Shown piece after piece: positions 15,002 to 16,096 of a stretch of 16,096 nucleotides of DNA. Where the stretch lies: assembly GCA_031277045.1 (NCBI GenBank), contig JAISLX010000187.1, positions 1 through 16,096 on the forward strand, read 5' to 3'. Numbering within the stretch: position 1 is the first letter of the stretch; each line of letters opens with the position of its first letter. Under the pieces are notes generated by a model. The model saw nothing but the letters and a program-made list of their open reading frames with translations, had not been told where the DNA came from and ran no database searches. Source of the stretch: Treponema sp. (lineage in GTDB: Bacteria > Spirochaetota > Spirochaetia > Treponematales > Breznakiellaceae). Position numbers and translations under genes: made by a program.

Positions 15002-16096
15002 CTAGAACTGCCGGATGGCACGGACTGTATATGTATAAGACTTGTAGTAGCCAGCGCCGACGGCTCTCTGTTCGCCATCTTCGAAATTCTGACGCCACGC
15101 ATAATCATTATCGGCCTGTGATGAGGACCAGTACCATTCGTTCTTAAAGCTCCCCAGGTTTTTCAGCGCCAAATTCCGGTACATCAGGTTTAATTCGGCC
15201 TTGCTGGGCAAAAACCAATCCTTATACCCGCCGATTTCAAGGTCCACGCACAACAGCGCCGCGCCGATCTCCCCTCCGTTCTCCAGGGCAGCGGCAATAA
15301 GCTTGGTATTCTGCTTGCCGGACCCAAGTACCACATCTGTGGTAATATTCTTACCATACAAGCCCCAGTTCCGCTTAAACTCAGTCGATGCCGGAGCGGC
15401 CTCCAGGTACTTCCAGTCACCGGCCTGGGGGTTGACGTAGAAAATGATGCCGCCGGCGGGGCCGGTGTCGCCTATCCGGTATTCCCGGTCAACTTTTGGA
15501 GTTGTTTGCGTAAATGCAACAGGATAAAAAACAACGCCTCCGGCCGGCCCGTTTTGACCGGCCTGGTATTCGCGGTCAACCGGCGCAGGCGCGGTATAGG
15601 CGACATCGGTTGAATAGAAGATCAGTCCGCCCGCGGGGCCTTTGTCGCCGGTTTTGTACGTCTTTTCCGCTGAGGCTGCCGGGGCTGCCGCTGCCGGTTG
15701 AGCCGGGGTCTGCGCTGCCGGGGCTGTCGCTGCCGGTTGAACCGGGATCTGCGCTGCCGGGGCGGGCGCTGAGGCTGCCGGGGTTGAAGCTAAGGCTGCT
15801 GCCGGTTGAGCCGGGATCCGCGCTGCCGGGGCCGTTCCCGCCGCTCCGCCTCCGCTTGCCATTAAGGTCTCTATCCGCGGGCTTTTTGTCAAATCCGCCA
15901 GATACGACATGGCCACGGTTGCTGTTTCTATATCGATTGCTTTGAGCGTGAGGCTGTAGACATCCCCCAGATCGGTCAGTGAACCCGTTACAATGGCCCC
16001 CGCCCCCAATAGCTTTCCTATGGATTTTGCGGATTCGTCATCAACTTCCCCTGAAGCCTGAAACCCCTGTTCCTCGCGGACCTTATCAAGATTGGC
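15002..16096 (-). CDS. CsgG/LpoB-like protein with GPAGG repeats and DUF1566-like C-terminus (5' end outside window)
   Basis: The reading frame is open to the window edge, giving the last 364 residues. The first 70 or so (LDKVREEQGF, AKSIGKLLGAGAIVTGSL, YSLTLKAIDIETATV) match the end of a CsgG/LpoB-type domain, as in outer-envelope lipoproteins. A Pro/Ala-rich linker follows. Then come three copies of a short motif: GDKGPAGGLIFY, GQNGPAGGVVFY and GDTGPAGGIIFY, each preceded by a Tyr-Lys/Gln/Arg strand. The C-terminus (GGYKDWFLPSKAELNLMYRN, EWYWSSSQ, YTVRAIRQF) fits the DUF1566/Lcl-type fold seen at the end of many spirochete and Bacteroidetes surface proteins. It is probably an exported envelope protein; its function is not known. 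A TTG at 16009 is not a likely start because the homology continues upstream. The stop is TAG. Confidence 0.85.
   Translation of the reverse strand, partial: ANLDKVREEQGFQASGEVDDESAKSIGKLLGAGAIVTGSLTDLGDVYSLTLKAIDIETATVAMSYLADLTKSPRIETLMASGGGAAGTAPAARIPAQPAAALASTPAASAPAPAAQIPVQPAATAPAAQTPAQPAAAAPAASAEKTYKTGDKGPAGGLIFYSTDVAYTAPAPVDREYQAGQNGPAGGVVFYPVAFTQTTPKVDREYRIGDTGPAGGIIFYVNPQAGDWKYLEAAPASTEFKRNWGLYGKNITTDVVLGSGKQNTKLIAAALENGGEIGAALLCVDLEIGGYKDWFLPSKAELNLMYRNLALKNLGSFKNEWYWSSSQADNDYAWRQNFEDGEQRAVGAGYYKSYTYTVRAIRQF
15691..15832. repeat. Imperfect 34-bp in-frame repeats coding the Pro/Ala linker
   Basis: Three near-identical copies of a 34-bp unit opening CTGCCGGTTGAGCCGGG lie at 15691-15724, 15730-15763 and 15799-15832. 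Starts are spaced 39 and 69 bp apart, both multiples of three, so copy number changes would keep the frame. They encode A-P-A-A-Q-x-P-x-Q-P-A-A segments of the CsgG-like protein. Confidence 0.8.

Noticed and set aside
14805..15098. 97-codon leftward frame across the palindromic element
   Set aside because: It runs from inside the CsgG-like gene in another frame into the repeat; it has no ribosome site or domain.

Overview
The window looks like a chromosomal segment of a spirochete close to Treponema, probably one of the host-associated or gut types. The inference rests on gene content: a cheW gene in a tight cluster with NAD kinase and recN, many exported proteins with spirochete-style signal peptides, a large ankyrin-repeat lipoprotein, and a CsgG-like protein carrying GPAGG/DUF1566 modules. 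It also rests on the moderately high G+C of most genes and their frequent CCGG- and GGAA-rich codons. I ran no database search, so the taxon is an inference.

Layout. Positions 1-99 hold the 3' part of a 5S rRNA gene and its T-tract, reading rightward. From 141 to 5696 three genes read leftward: secA (protein export motor), an AMP-forming fatty acid-CoA ligase, and an exported protein with two thioredoxin-like domains. A 229-bp divergent region (5697-5925) separates these from a compact rightward operon, 5926-11027: cheW, a degenerate DegT-type aminotransferase homologue, nadK, recN, and a helical protein of unknown function. Gaps in the operon are 12, 11, 1 and 5 nt, so translation is probably coupled. 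The operon ends on a 4-nt stop-codon overlap with a leftward 930-residue ankyrin-repeat lipoprotein gene (11024-13816).

The right end (13817-16096) looks like accessory DNA. It contains a cluster of three related hairpins (13899-14032) preceded by a promoter-like sequence. Next comes an A+T-rich gene for an exported protein with two copies of a carboxypeptidase-regulatory-like domain (14039-14776). A 135-bp palindromic MITE-like element (14826-14960) follows, and then the 3' part of a CsgG-like gene that runs off the window.

Functionally the left and middle parts are housekeeping: secretion, lipid activation, periplasmic redox, chemotaxis coupling, NADP synthesis and DNA repair. The candidates for something undescribed are the hairpin cluster with its own promoter-like sequence, the A+T-rich gene bracketed by two repeat elements, and the DegT homologue that has lost its PLP-binding residues. 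No gap exceeds 300 bp without a gene. I saw no tRNA, CRISPR array, transposase or integrase.
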